Under the pieces are notes generated by a model, which was given only the letters and a program-made list of their open reading frames with translations, had not been told where the DNA came from and did not search any database. A program made the translations under genes and the position numbers. Shown piece by piece: positions 48,927 through 57,748 of a stretch of DNA of 64,000 nucleotides. Origin of the DNA: Streptosporangium sp040640155 (GTDB lineage: Bacteria; Actinomycetota; Actinomycetes; Streptosporangiales; Streptosporangiaceae); the NCBI RefSeq assembly GCF_040640155.1, contig NZ_JBFABE010000005.1, positions 1-64,000 of the forward strand. Direction: 5' to 3'. The stretch's first letter is position 1. Every line of letters starts with the position of its first letter.

Positions 48927-50384
48927 GTGAACTCCTCGGATGTCCTGTTCGCAGGAAATGGAATCCTGGCACTCTCGGCGGCCTTCGAGTTGATTCGAAG
49001 AAGCCCATCGACCCGTATCTCGATCGTGGGACCAAGATCTCGGACGGGGGCTGGAACATCCGCTTCAGGGGCGATGTTGAACTGTTTCGCCGAGGTCACC
49101 AAATACACCCTGATCAGCGAAGCGTCCCGGGCGAAGTTCGCGATGTGCCGGGACTCCCTGGCCCTCTGGCCGACCTGGCTCGACCGGGTCGAGGAGGCCG
49201 GCGGCCTGCCTCCCGTCCCGACGAAGGACGGCACGGTCGTGCTGGAGAACACCGTGTCGGGAGATCTCGATTCCGAGAACTTCGATGCGATGATCGCCGC
49301 AGCGGCCGAGTTCGGAGCGACGCACGAAGTCACCGACCCCCGGAAGATCGCGGGGTTGGCCCCCACCCCGTCCGCCCGGCCTCTGCGTGCTCTGTTCCTG
49401 CCTGACGAGGGGGCCGTCGAGAGCGGATCCTTCTACTCGACGCTGACGGCCGCGCTCGTGGCCCGGGGTGTCGCCTTCGTGGACGGGGAGGTGAAGGCAC
49501 TGATCCGGACAGCCGATCGGGTGACCGGCGTGCTCACGGCCGACGGCGAGTCCTGGAGCGGAGACACGGTGGTGGTGGCGGCAGGCGCGTTCACCACACC
49601 GATCCTCGACACGGTGCTGGACCCGGCGGACGTCCAGCCGGTCTTCGCCGGCGCCGGTATCTCGCTGATCACGCATCGGCCGAACGCGCGACCCTTCGAC
49701 CATGTCGTCCGCAGTGTCACCCGGGCCGGCTCCTGCGGCCTGCACGCGATCCCGATGCCCGACGGCCGGGACTATGTGGGCGCCACCAACCTGATCTTCG
49801 CGGAGCCGCGCACCCGCACTTCCGCCGGCCTGTCCCACTTCCTCCTGCAGTGCGCGATCGATCAGCTCAATCACTCGTTCTCCTTCGCGGAGATCGACGA
49901 GTGGCGGATCGGGAACCGCCCGGTGTCGCTGGACACCTATCCGCTCCTCGGACGGGGACCGCTCGAAGGTCTCTACATCGCCACCGGCACCTACAGGGAC
50001 GGCTTCCACAACTCGCCTCTCATCGCCAGGATCGTGGCCGACGACCTCCTCGGCGCAGAGGACCGCTATGAGCACCCCTTCGACCCGACGCGCCGGCCGA
50101 TCGGCTCCATGTCGGTGGAAGAGAGCGTCGGGGAGAGCTCGTACCAGGCGGCGTGCACCGGTTTCGAGGCATCCCTCGTCCTGCCCCGGCTGTGGCGCCA
50201 TGACGCGCTTCCCGCGATGTTCATCCCAGGGATGGCCCGAATGTACGAGGACCTGGGAGTGAGATTCGGTTTCTCTCCAGATATCGTTCCGTTCCTGGTC
50301 TCGGGCGCATTCAGCGAGACCGGATCCGACCGGGAGGCCTACCTCAGGGTGAAATCACTTCTTCAGCCAGGGCAAGCCGTCTGA
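48927..50384 (+). CDS. FAD-dependent oxidoreductase of the DAO/glycine-oxidase family
   Basis: The 485-residue flavoprotein has an N-terminal dinucleotide fold (LFAGNGILALSAAFEL), the DAO motif GAGTSASGAMLNCF and a GDTVVVAAGAFTTPIL FAD segment. The C-terminal FAD-binding patch is GLYIATGTYRDGFHNSPLIA; about 85 further residues extend past the usual end. The family oxidises amines or amino acids to imines. In the cluster it may oxidise a residue of the peptide or make a small-molecule building block. First gene of the plus-strand arm; its TGA overlaps the MFS ATG. Confidence 0.85.
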   Translation: MNSSDVLFAGNGILALSAAFELIRRSPSTRISIVGPRSRTGAGTSASGAMLNCFAEVTKYTLISEASRAKFAMCRDSLALWPTWLDRVEEAGGLPPVPTKDGTVVLENTVSGDLDSENFDAMIAAAAEFGATHEVTDPRKIAGLAPTPSARPLRALFLPDEGAVESGSFYSTLTAALVARGVAFVDGEVKALIRTADRVTGVLTADGESWSGDTVVVAAGAFTTPILDTVLDPADVQPVFAGAGISLITHRPNARPFDHVVRSVTRAGSCGLHAIPMPDGRDYVGATNLIFAEPRTRTSAGLSHFLLQCAIDQLNHSFSFAEIDEWRIGNRPVSLDTYPLLGRGPLEGLYIATGTYRDGFHNSPLIARIVADDLLGAEDRYEHPFDPTRRPIGSMSVEESVGESSYQAACTGFEASLVLPRLWRHDALPAMFIPGMARMYEDLGVRFGFSPDIVPFLVSGAFSETGSDREAYLRVKSLLQPGQAV

Positions 50385-51634
50385 TGACCGGTCCTCTTCG
50401 CACCGCTCCGGCGGATCCTCCGGCCGCTCTCGCCCAGCGGATCGTCTTTCCCTTCTACGTCTACGCGGTGCTCAGCAACACGCTGCTGCAACGCGGCGTC
50501 TTCGTGCTGTACCTGGTGCACCAGGGGTTCTCCGCCGCGCAGATCGCCCTGCTGCAGACCGTCCTCTACCTGTCCAGCGCGCTGGCGGAGATCCCGACCG
50601 GGATTCTGGCCGACCGGTTCGGCCGGCGGTCCAGTATCGTGATCGGGCAGTTCCTCAGCGGTCTGTGCGTCTTGGGCCAGATCCTCCTTCCCGGCGGGTT
50701 CCCGGTGTTCCTCGGCCTGTTCCTGCTGCAGGGCGTGGCATTCGCCTGCGTCTCGGGAGCCGAGACCGCGCTCCTCTACGACCTGCTCCGGCAGCGCGGC
50801 TTGAAGACGGAGTACCTCCGCGTCAAGTCCCGGTACGCGGCATTCGGAGCGACCACCATGGGACTCGCCATCGCTCTGGGAGGTTTTCTCCAGCGATTCT
50901 CCTGGGAACTGGTCTACTCCGTCTCAGGCTGCGCGCTGATCCTGGCTGCGGTGCTCCTGCTGACCCGCGTCCCGGAACTACGCGGAGCGGAGACGGACGA
51001 GGCCGAGGACGAAGGATCACACGATCCCGTCCCGTCCCGGCGGGGCGCCCTGATGTCGATCCTCACACCCCGGCTGGCCAGCCTCGTCATCGTGTCGGGA
51101 CTGATGCACGCGACGACCACTCCGTACTTCATCTTCACCCAGGGAAGCCTGAGCGACCAGGGCGCTCCGACCGCGCTCGTGGCGCTGGTCATCTCCGTCG
51201 CCTATCTGGTCAGCGGAACCACCCCGCTGCTCGCTGTGCGTGCCGCCGAGTGGATCCCCCTGCGCGCCCTCGTCCCGCTGACGGTCCTGGCCCTGGCGGC
51301 CGGCCTGGCCTTGACCGGGGTGGGGAACCCCTGGCTGACCGCCGGCCTCTTCCTTCTGGTGATCGGTGTCCCCGACATCACCGCGGTCGTCATCGACAAC
51401 GTCTTCAACGAGGCGGTTCCCTCCCGATTCCGGGCAAGCCTGCTCTCAGTGATCACTTTTATCGAGTCCGCTCTGATCGGACTCGGTTACCTGGCCATGG
51501 GGTGGCTGATCGACCGGTTCGGGTCGTCGGGCGGCGTGGCCTGGTACGCGGCGGTGCCGATCGCGGCGTTCGTCCTGTGGCTGCCCGCCCTGCGCAAGGG
51601 CAGATGGACCAGGGAGGACGCGGTTGCCCGCTGA
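50384..51634 (+). CDS. MFS transporter, probable exporter of the cluster product
   Basis: ATG 50384 overlaps the FAD-gene stop (TGATG). The 416-residue protein has twelve predicted helices, FYVYAVLSNTLLQRGVFVLYLVHQGFS at the start and the MFS loop motif GILADRFGRRSSIVIGQ, and resembles drug-efflux MFS proteins. By position it exports the matured peptide or a resistance substrate, as MccC does for microcin C. Confidence 0.85.
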   Translation: MTGPLRTAPADPPAALAQRIVFPFYVYAVLSNTLLQRGVFVLYLVHQGFSAAQIALLQTVLYLSSALAEIPTGILADRFGRRSSIVIGQFLSGLCVLGQILLPGGFPVFLGLFLLQGVAFACVSGAETALLYDLLRQRGLKTEYLRVKSRYAAFGATTMGLAIALGGFLQRFSWELVYSVSGCALILAAVLLLTRVPELRGAETDEAEDEGSHDPVPSRRGALMSILTPRLASLVIVSGLMHATTTPYFIFTQGSLSDQGAPTALVALVISVAYLVSGTTPLLAVRAAEWIPLRALVPLTVLALAAGLALTGVGNPWLTAGLFLLVIGVPDITAVVIDNVFNEAVPSRFRASLLSVITFIESALIGLGYLAMGWLIDRFGSSGGVAWYAAVPIAAFVLWLPALRKGRWTREDAVAR

Positions 51635-52901
51635 GTCGGCGAAATCCGTGACCGGGCTCCTCGACGAAGCCGCGCGGAACTTCCTGCACGGCCGATACGA
51701 CCTGGCCGAGGCCATCTATCGGGAGGCAGCGAACCTCCTCGAGCCGCACAGCCTCTCGGTGGAACTCGCCCGAGCCCTGAAGGGCATGGGCGACGTCGCG
51801 CGCATGCGCGACGACCACTCCACGGCCCGTGATCGCTACACCGATGCCGCCGCCCTGTTCGCCAAGGCCGGGAATCCAGCAGGACAGGCCTCCGCGTTCA
51901 GGGGGCTTGGGGACCTCCGCGTCCTCCAGGACGACTACGAGGGGGCCGGCCGCTCCTATCGGAACGCACTTGAGCTGTCCCGGTCCTCCGGCGACGACAC
52001 GGGGGAAGCCGAGGCGTTCAAGGGGCTCGGATATCTGGCCAAGACGCAAGGAGACATCGCCGCAGCCGAAGACAATTACGGCGTGGCCCAGCGCCTCTTC
52101 ACAAGGTCGGGAGACCTCTTGGGCGAGGCCGGTGCCGCCAAAGGACTCGCAGACCTGGATGCCATGCGGAGCAACCACGAGGCCGCCCGGAACGGTTACC
52201 GAAGGGCCCGCTCGGTGTACGTCCGTGTCGGATATCGCCTCGGTCAAGCGTACGCGGCCTTCGGTCTGGGGGACATCGCGCTCCGACTCGGTGACTTCGA
52301 CTCCGCCGGGCGGGAGTACCGGGAGGCGCTAGATCTTTGCGAGACCATCGGTTACCGGCTCGGCTGCGCGAACGCGGCGAAAAGCCTGGGTGACCTTGCC
52401 CGTCTCGCCGGAGAGCCGGCCGCCGCTCAGACCGCCTACACCGACGCCTACGCCTCTTACCAGGAGCTCAACGATCGTCTCGGTCAGGCGGGAGCGCTCC
52501 TGGGGCTGGCCACCGTCCGCCTGACTGCCGGCTTCTCCCGGGACGCAGAAGAGGCGTACCGGGACTCCCACCGCCTTTACCGAGCGATAGGAAACGAACT
52601 CGGGGAATCCCACGCGCTCCTGGGCCTGGCGCGGACAGCCGAGGAGCGCGCCGACCCGAAAGAGGCTTCCTCCTACTACGCTCTCGCGGAACAGTCCTAC
52701 CGAAGGGTAGGCCACGTGGGACTGGCCGCCTCCTGTGAGGCCGCCAGGAAACGGACCGAGTTCGTGTCGACGGCCAACCCGAGCTCCGCGGTTGACAGTC
52801 ACACGGACAGCCCAGAACGGCATCTGGCCGGGCGAGATGAAATCACCGGCTCATTCCAATCGTCACGAAACACCGTGGCCGCTCCCGTCAGGGATACGTA
52901 A
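51624..52901 (+). CDS. Tetratricopeptide-repeat protein
   Basis: TTG 51624, with AGGGAGG at 51611-51617, overlaps the MFS gene by 11 bp; 425 residues. About eight to nine 40-residue TPR units (ALKGMGDVARMRDDHSTARDRY, AFKGLGYLAKTQGDIAAAED, ALLGLATVRLTAG and so on) cover residues 10-375, followed by a disordered tail. There is no DNA-binding, kinase or signal sequence. The units resemble those in AfsR/SARP and Rap-type peptide-sensing regulators. A role as scaffold for the enzymes or as receptor for the peptide is possible. Confidence 0.85.
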   Translation: MPAESAKSVTGLLDEAARNFLHGRYDLAEAIYREAANLLEPHSLSVELARALKGMGDVARMRDDHSTARDRYTDAAALFAKAGNPAGQASAFRGLGDLRVLQDDYEGAGRSYRNALELSRSSGDDTGEAEAFKGLGYLAKTQGDIAAAEDNYGVAQRLFTRSGDLLGEAGAAKGLADLDAMRSNHEAARNGYRRARSVYVRVGYRLGQAYAAFGLGDIALRLGDFDSAGREYREALDLCETIGYRLGCANAAKSLGDLARLAGEPAAAQTAYTDAYASYQELNDRLGQAGALLGLATVRLTAGFSRDAEEAYRDSHRLYRAIGNELGESHALLGLARTAEERADPKEASSYYALAEQSYRRVGHVGLAASCEAARKRTEFVSTANPSSAVDSHTDSPERHLAGRDEITGSFQSSRNTVAAPVRDT

Positions 52902-52997
52902 GCCGCTGTCATGAGACGGCGCCGCTTTCGGGCCGCCGATCGAGACCTGGAGGTCGTCCGCTCGTCACGCACCACCTTGCCCTTCTTGTCTCGGGCG

Positions 52998-53079
52998 CCG
53001 TGCGAGCGCCGTGCGAGCGCCGTGGAGCGCCGTGCGAGCGCCGTGCGAGCGCCGTGCGAGCGCCGTGCGAGCGCCGGTC
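52998..53079. repeat. 11-bp tandem repeats (GTGCGAGCGCC)
   Basis: About seven copies of GTGCGAGCGCC, one shortened to GTGGAGCGCC, lie between the TPR gene and the convergent small gene that ends at 53078. Pure tandem units suggest slippage. No coding role. Confidence 0.8.
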
Positions 53080-53497
53080 AGCGCTCCCGAAGGCGCCACC
53101 ACCACCAGTGATCACTCGCCGATTCACGCATCAGCACCGGGTCCGGCAGAGTGCGCCGCTCGAGCTCGCGATCGAGTCGCTCCAGCAACCGGCCGAGATC
53201 TGCCCGGGCACCTTCGGGCAGGCGCCGCATGACCTCTTCCAGGCGATCTCTGGCATCCTCGATCTCAAGGCCGGGTTCCCAGACCTCGGACGCATCCAGG
53301 TAGCGGCCGGGCTGCTTGAAAACCCGCGCGAACCGGCTCAGTGCCTCGGCCACGGCGTCGGGCCACATGTGCTCGGTCTCGACGCGGCGGACAGCCGCCC
53401 GGGTTCGGGCGGACACACCCCGGATACGTCGGACGGGCACGTTCTCGGGAGGGATCCACCGCTCGGCGCGCAGGATCTTCGGGCGCCTACGCGGCAT
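53078..53497 (-). CDS. Conserved hypothetical protein
   Basis: The 139-residue protein starts at ATG 53497. It is basic at the N-terminus (MPRRRPKILRAERWIPPENV), then helical and charged (AVRRVETEHMWPDAVAEALSRF, LEIEDARDRLEEVMRRLPEG, LGRLLERLDRELERRTLPDP), and ends with a W-rich HWWWWRLRER. The periodicity suggests a helical bundle or coiled coil. No membrane segment and no family I can name. Codon use looks like a real gene. It is not obviously part of the peptide cluster. Confidence 0.65.
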   Translation of the reverse strand: MPRRRPKILRAERWIPPENVPVRRIRGVSARTRAAVRRVETEHMWPDAVAEALSRFARVFKQPGRYLDASEVWEPGLEIEDARDRLEEVMRRLPEGARADLGRLLERLDRELERRTLPDPVLMRESASDHWWWWRLRER

Positions 53498-53893
53498 CGC
53501 CCTTTCGGATCGACGTCATGCCGGCATCCTTTCACCACAGGCGCCACCGCTCAAAAGGCGACGGGTCGCGCCCCCGTCCCGCTGGTCGCCGCGCGGAGAC
53601 AGCCCGCTGACCGCCGCACGGGGCACCGGCGGCTCACCGGCCGGGCCGCCGGGCCGCCGGGCCGCGTGAATCTTTCATGGGTCCCGCCTGCCGCCCCACT
53701 TGGGCGGCGGGTGCGTGGGCGGCGTTTCCCGAGGTCTGAAAGGCCCTTTCCCGGGCCGCGTACGAACTCCGGGAGGAATGACCGCACGGGCGCCGGCGGT
53801 GTCTGTACATCCTCCGAGAACCGTCCGAACCTGGAACCGCCGACGTGGACGGACGGCGGCCGACGGGGTGTCCCAACGGGAGGATGATCATTC
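53498..53893. other. Gene-free GC-rich stretch with GGGCCGCC repeats
   Basis: No supported ORF. A short triple repeat of GGGCCGCC lies at about 53643-53666, and the last ~40 bp carry the leader of the CBM2 gene (GGGAGG at ~53878). No CebR-type palindrome was found. Confidence 0.5.
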
Positions 53894-54700
53894 GTGAGAT
53901 TCGGCAAGGGCTCGTCACGGAAGAGGGTTCTGACGTCGGCCGGGGCCACCGTGCTCCTCGCGGCCGGGGCCGTCATGGGGGTCACGGCCACCGCCGCCGA
54001 CGCGGCGGCCGGTTGCGCCGTGACCTACACCTCGCACACCTGGGGTACCTCGTCGGGTGGCTTCGCCGCCTACATCGACATCACCAACACCGGGGACCCG
54101 CTCTCGGGCTGGGCGCTGACCTTCACGTTCCCCGGCACCCAGCAGATCACCAGCAGCTTCAGCGCGCAGTGGAGCCAGGACGGCCGGCTGGTCACCGCGA
54201 GGAATCCCAGCTGGGGCGGATCGATCCCCTCCGGGAGGACCTTCGGCATCGGCTTCAACGGGTCCTGGACCGGCGGCAACCCGCCGCCGACGGACTTCGC
54301 CCTCAACGGTGTGCCGTGCACGGTCAAGCTGGTGCCGAGCCCCACCCCTTCCCCCACCCCCACCCCGCCCTCCCCCGAGCGGCTGCGGATCCTCGTCTCC
54401 CCCTCCAGGCTCACGGTGCCCGAGGGCGGCACGGCGAGCGTCCAGGTACGGCTGAGCCGGCGGCCCCCGGGCAACGTCGTCGTGGGCACCGCGCGGGTCT
54501 CCGGTGACACGGACCTGTCCGCCGGACCGCCGCTGACCTTCACCCCGGACGACTGGGACGTCCCGCAGCCTCTCACCGTGACGGCGGCCGAGGACGACGA
54601 CGCGGTGGACGGTCAGGCGACGTTCGACACCCGCAGCAGCCAGATCACCGGCAGCAGCGCCGTCCTGTGGAACGCCGTCGAGCAGGACGACGACCGGTAG
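53894..54700 (+). CDS. Secreted CBM2 protein with a Calx-beta-like domain and no catalytic module
   Basis: GTG 53894 opens a 268-residue protein. The signal peptide (~1-38) ends TATAADAAA. A family-2 cellulose/chitin-binding module (~40-140) has the usual C...C pair, WGTSSGGFAAYIDITNTG, LSGWALTFTFP, W in SAQWSQDG and FGIGFNGSW. A Pro/Thr/Ser linker (~147-160) leads to a domain (~165-265: RLTVPEGGTASVQVRLSRRP, DDWDVPQPLTVTAAEDDDAV) resembling Calx-beta repeats. With no hydrolase or LPMO domain it may be a cell-wall- or polysaccharide-attached adhesin. Confidence 0.8.
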   Translation: MRFGKGSSRKRVLTSAGATVLLAAGAVMGVTATAADAAAGCAVTYTSHTWGTSSGGFAAYIDITNTGDPLSGWALTFTFPGTQQITSSFSAQWSQDGRLVTARNPSWGGSIPSGRTFGIGFNGSWTGGNPPPTDFALNGVPCTVKLVPSPTPSPTPTPPSPERLRILVSPSRLTVPEGGTASVQVRLSRRPPGNVVVGTARVSGDTDLSAGPPLTFTPDDWDVPQPLTVTAAEDDDAVDGQATFDTRSSQITGSSAVLWNAVEQDDDR

Positions 54701-54938
54701 CGCTCCGCCGGGTCGCCGGCGGCGGGCGGGGCACCGGGCGGCCCGCCCCGGCGTACCGGGCTCGGTGTCGCCTTCGCCGGGAGCGATGGGGACAGCCGCC
54801 CCGGGCCGGCACGCCGAGACGGCGGCGTTCTCGGGAAACGGCCGCTCGCGGATGCCGGGGAGGCGGTGACGGACGAGCGACGACGGACGAGCCCGGCCGG
54901 GCGTGGTGGCTCGGCCGGGCTCGTCGGGCGGGAACGGA

Positions 54939-57209
54939 TCAGGCGAGGTCGAACCGGTCGAGCTCCATGACCTTGGTCCAGGCCGCCACGAAGTCCGTCA
55001 CGAACTTCTCGGAGGCGTCCTGGCTGGCGTAGACCTCCGCGAGGGCACGGAGCTGGGAGTTGGAGCCGAAGACGAGGTCGACCGCGGTGGCGGTCCACTT
55101 CACCTCGTCGGTGTTCACGTCACGGATCTCGTACACGTGCTCCTCGGACTCCGACGCCTTCCACCGGGTGCCCGGGGAGAGCAGGTTGGCGAAGAAGTCG
55201 TTGGTGAGCACGCCGGGCCGGTCGGTGAGGACGCCGTGCCGGGTGCCGCCGACGTTGGCCCCGAGAGCGCGCATGCCGCCGACCAGGACGGTCATCTGCG
55301 GCGGCGTCAGGTTGAGCATGTAGGCGCGGTCGACGAGCAGCACCTCCGGCTGGAGCTTCACGCCGTCGGCCAGGTAGTTGCGGAACCCGTCGGCGCGGGG
55401 CTCGAGGACCTGGAAGGACTCGACGTCGGTCTGCTCCTGGGTGGCGTCGGTGCGGCCCGGGCGGAACGGCACCGTCACCGTCACGCCGGCCTCGCGTGCC
55501 GCCTTCTCGACGGCGGCCGAGCCGGCCAGCACGATCAGGTCGGCGAGCGAGATCTTCGCGCCGCCGGCCTCGTTGAACTCACGCTGGACGCCCTCGAGGG
55601 TGTCCAGGACCGTCGCCAGCTGCTCGGGCTGGTTGACCTCCCAGTTCCGCTGCGGCTCCAGGCGGATCCTGGCGCCGTTGGCGCCGCCGCGCTTGTCGGT
55701 GGAGCGGAAGCTCGCGGCGGAGGCCCAGGCGGTGGAGACCAGCTGGGCGGTCGTGAGGCCGGACTCCAGGACCTTGGTCTTCAGGGCGGCGATGTCGTCT
55801 TCGCCCACCAGCTCGTGGTCGACGGCCGGCACCGGGTCCTGCCAGAGCTGGGGCTCGGGGACCCACGGCCCGCGGAAGCGGCTGACCGGGCCCATGTCGC
55901 GGTGCAGCAGCTTGTACCAGGCCTTGGCGAAGGCCAGCGCGAACTCCTCGGGGTGCTCCAGGAAGCGGCGGGAGATCTTCTCGTACGCCGGGTCGACGCG
56001 CAGCGACAGGTCGGTCGTGAGCATCGTCGGCCTGTGCTTCTTCGACGGGTCGTGGGCGTCGGGGATGATCGCCTCGGCGTCCTTCGCGACCCACTGCTTC
56101 GCGCCGGCGGGGCTCGTGGTGAGCTCCCACTCGTAGCCGAAGAGGATCTCGAAGAAACGGTTGCTCCACTGGGTCGGCACGTCGGTCCACGTCACCTCGA
56201 GACCGCTGGTGATCGTGTCACCGGCCTTGCCGGTGCCGTACGTGCTCAGCCAGCCCAGCCCCTGCGTCTCCAGCGGCGCGCCCTCGGGCTCGGGGCCCAC
56301 GTGGCCGTCCGCGGGTGCTGCGCCGTGGGTCTTGCCGAACGTGTGGCCGCCGGCGATGAGGGCGACGGTCTCCTCGTCGTTCATCGCCATCCGCCTGAAG
56401 GTCTCGCGGATGAAGTACGCCGCCGCGGCCGGGTCCGCGTTGCCGCGGGGACCCTCCGGGTTGACGTAGATGAGGCCCATCTCGGCCGCGCCGACGTCCG
56501 GCGTCATCTCGTTGTCGGCGACGTAGCGCGCGTCACCCAGCCAGGCGTCCTCCGGGCCCCAGAAGATCTCCTCGGGCTCCCAGATGTCCTCGCGGCCGAA
56601 ACCGAAGCCGAAGGTCTTGAACCCCATGGACTCCAGGGCGACGTTGCCGGCGAGCACGAGCAGGTCGGCCCAGGAGATCTTCTGGCCGTACTTCTGCTTG
56701 ACCGGCCACAGCAGGCGGCGGGCCTTGTCGAGGTTGGCGTTGTCGGGCCAGCTGTTGAGCGGGGCGAAACGCTGGGAGCCGTCGCCGGCCCCGCCGCGAC
56801 CGTCGTGGATGCGGTAGGTGCCCGCCGCGTGCCAGCTCATCCGGATCATCAGGCCGCCGTAGTGGCCGAAGTCGGCCGGCCACCAGTCCTGCGAGGTGGT
56901 GAGGGCCTCGGTGATGTCCCGCTTGAGAGCCTCGACGTCGAGCTGCTCGACCTGCTTGGCGTAGTCGAAACCCTCCCCCAGCGGGGTGCTCTTGGAGGAG
57001 TGCGAGCGCAGGATCGACAGGTCGAGCTGGTTGGGCCACCAGTCCCGGTTCGTGTGCGGGCGACCGCCGGTCTTCGGGGTCGGCGAGTCGATGGCCGGGT
57101 TCTCGCTCTCGCTGCCGTGCGCGGTCACGGAGTCGTGCGCGACCGGGCAACCGCCTGCTGCACCCCCGCTCTTCGGGTCGAAGACGGTCGCGTCGTGGTT
57201 CTCGGTCAT
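54939..57209 (-). CDS. katG: Catalase-peroxidase
   Basis: The 756-residue protein matches full-length KatG. The distal heme site is in RMSWHAAGTYRIHDGRGG (Arg, Trp, His), the proximal His in GGHTFGKTHGA. The covalent Met-Tyr-Trp adduct residues are present: Trp in SWHAAG, Tyr in LIYVNPEG and Met in FRRMAMN. The C-terminal inactive copy is intact. It destroys hydrogen peroxide in the cytoplasm. It lies 15 bp downstream of the Fur-type gene, the standard furA-katG operon of actinomycetes. Confidence 0.95.
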   Translation of the reverse strand: MTENHDATVFDPKSGGAAGGCPVAHDSVTAHGSESENPAIDSPTPKTGGRPHTNRDWWPNQLDLSILRSHSSKSTPLGEGFDYAKQVEQLDVEALKRDITEALTTSQDWWPADFGHYGGLMIRMSWHAAGTYRIHDGRGGAGDGSQRFAPLNSWPDNANLDKARRLLWPVKQKYGQKISWADLLVLAGNVALESMGFKTFGFGFGREDIWEPEEIFWGPEDAWLGDARYVADNEMTPDVGAAEMGLIYVNPEGPRGNADPAAAAYFIRETFRRMAMNDEETVALIAGGHTFGKTHGAAPADGHVGPEPEGAPLETQGLGWLSTYGTGKAGDTITSGLEVTWTDVPTQWSNRFFEILFGYEWELTTSPAGAKQWVAKDAEAIIPDAHDPSKKHRPTMLTTDLSLRVDPAYEKISRRFLEHPEEFALAFAKAWYKLLHRDMGPVSRFRGPWVPEPQLWQDPVPAVDHELVGEDDIAALKTKVLESGLTTAQLVSTAWASAASFRSTDKRGGANGARIRLEPQRNWEVNQPEQLATVLDTLEGVQREFNEAGGAKISLADLIVLAGSAAVEKAAREAGVTVTVPFRPGRTDATQEQTDVESFQVLEPRADGFRNYLADGVKLQPEVLLVDRAYMLNLTPPQMTVLVGGMRALGANVGGTRHGVLTDRPGVLTNDFFANLLSPGTRWKASESEEHVYEIRDVNTDEVKWTATAVDLVFGSNSQLRALAEVYASQDASEKFVTDFVAAWTKVMELDRFDLA

Positions 57210-57224
57210 GAAAATCCTTCCGGA

Positions 57225-57656
57225 TCAGCTGGCGGTGGAACAGTTGAGGCACACGCCCCAATAAATGATCTCGGCCTCGTCGATCGCGAAGCCGTGATCG
57301 TCGGACGCGGTCAGGCAGGGCGCCTCACCGATCGCACAGTCGACGTCGGCGACGACACCGCACGACCGGCACACGATGTGGTGGTGATTGTCGCCGACCC
57401 GCCCCTCGAACAGGGCCGGGCTGCCCGGCGGTTCTATGCGGCGGACCAGCCCCGCGGTGGTGAGCGCGTGAAGACCTTCGTACACGGCCTGGAGGGAGAC
57501 CTGGCCGATGCGGTCACGCACTCCCGAGGTGAGCGCCTCGACACCGAGATGATCACCGTTTCGGACGGTTTCGAGCAGCGCGACGCGGGCCGCCGTCACC
57601 CGCAGGCCGGCACCTCGAAGCTCCTCGGCGGTGGTCGGGGGCTGGGATGCGGTCAT
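57225..57656 (-). CDS. furA: Fur-family peroxide/iron regulator of katG
   Basis: ATG 57656 (143 residues) matches the usual Fur start (TAEELRGAGLRVTAARVALLE). The winged helix is followed by the metal-binding HHHIVCRSCG and a C-terminal CLNC pair forming the structural zinc site. FurA/CatR-type proteins repress their own furA-katG operon and release on oxidation. A -10-like TATGTT lies six bases before the ATG in an AT-rich stretch (57660-57700), suggesting a leaderless transcript and an operator there. Confidence 0.9.
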   Translation of the reverse strand: MTASQPPTTAEELRGAGLRVTAARVALLETVRNGDHLGVEALTSGVRDRIGQVSLQAVYEGLHALTTAGLVRRIEPPGSPALFEGRVGDNHHHIVCRSCGVVADVDCAIGEAPCLTASDDHGFAIDEAEIIYWGVCLNCSTAS

Positions 57657-57748
57657 GACCCCAACATACCCCAATAAACATGAACAATTAAAGATAATGA
57701 GTGATTCAAGTTCGAGGCCGCGGGCAGGCCGGGGCCTCGGGACGCAGG

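Noticed and set aside
54903..57677. 924-codon ORF antisense to katG
   Set aside because: katG is unmistakable on the other strand; the ORF is a codon-bias shadow.
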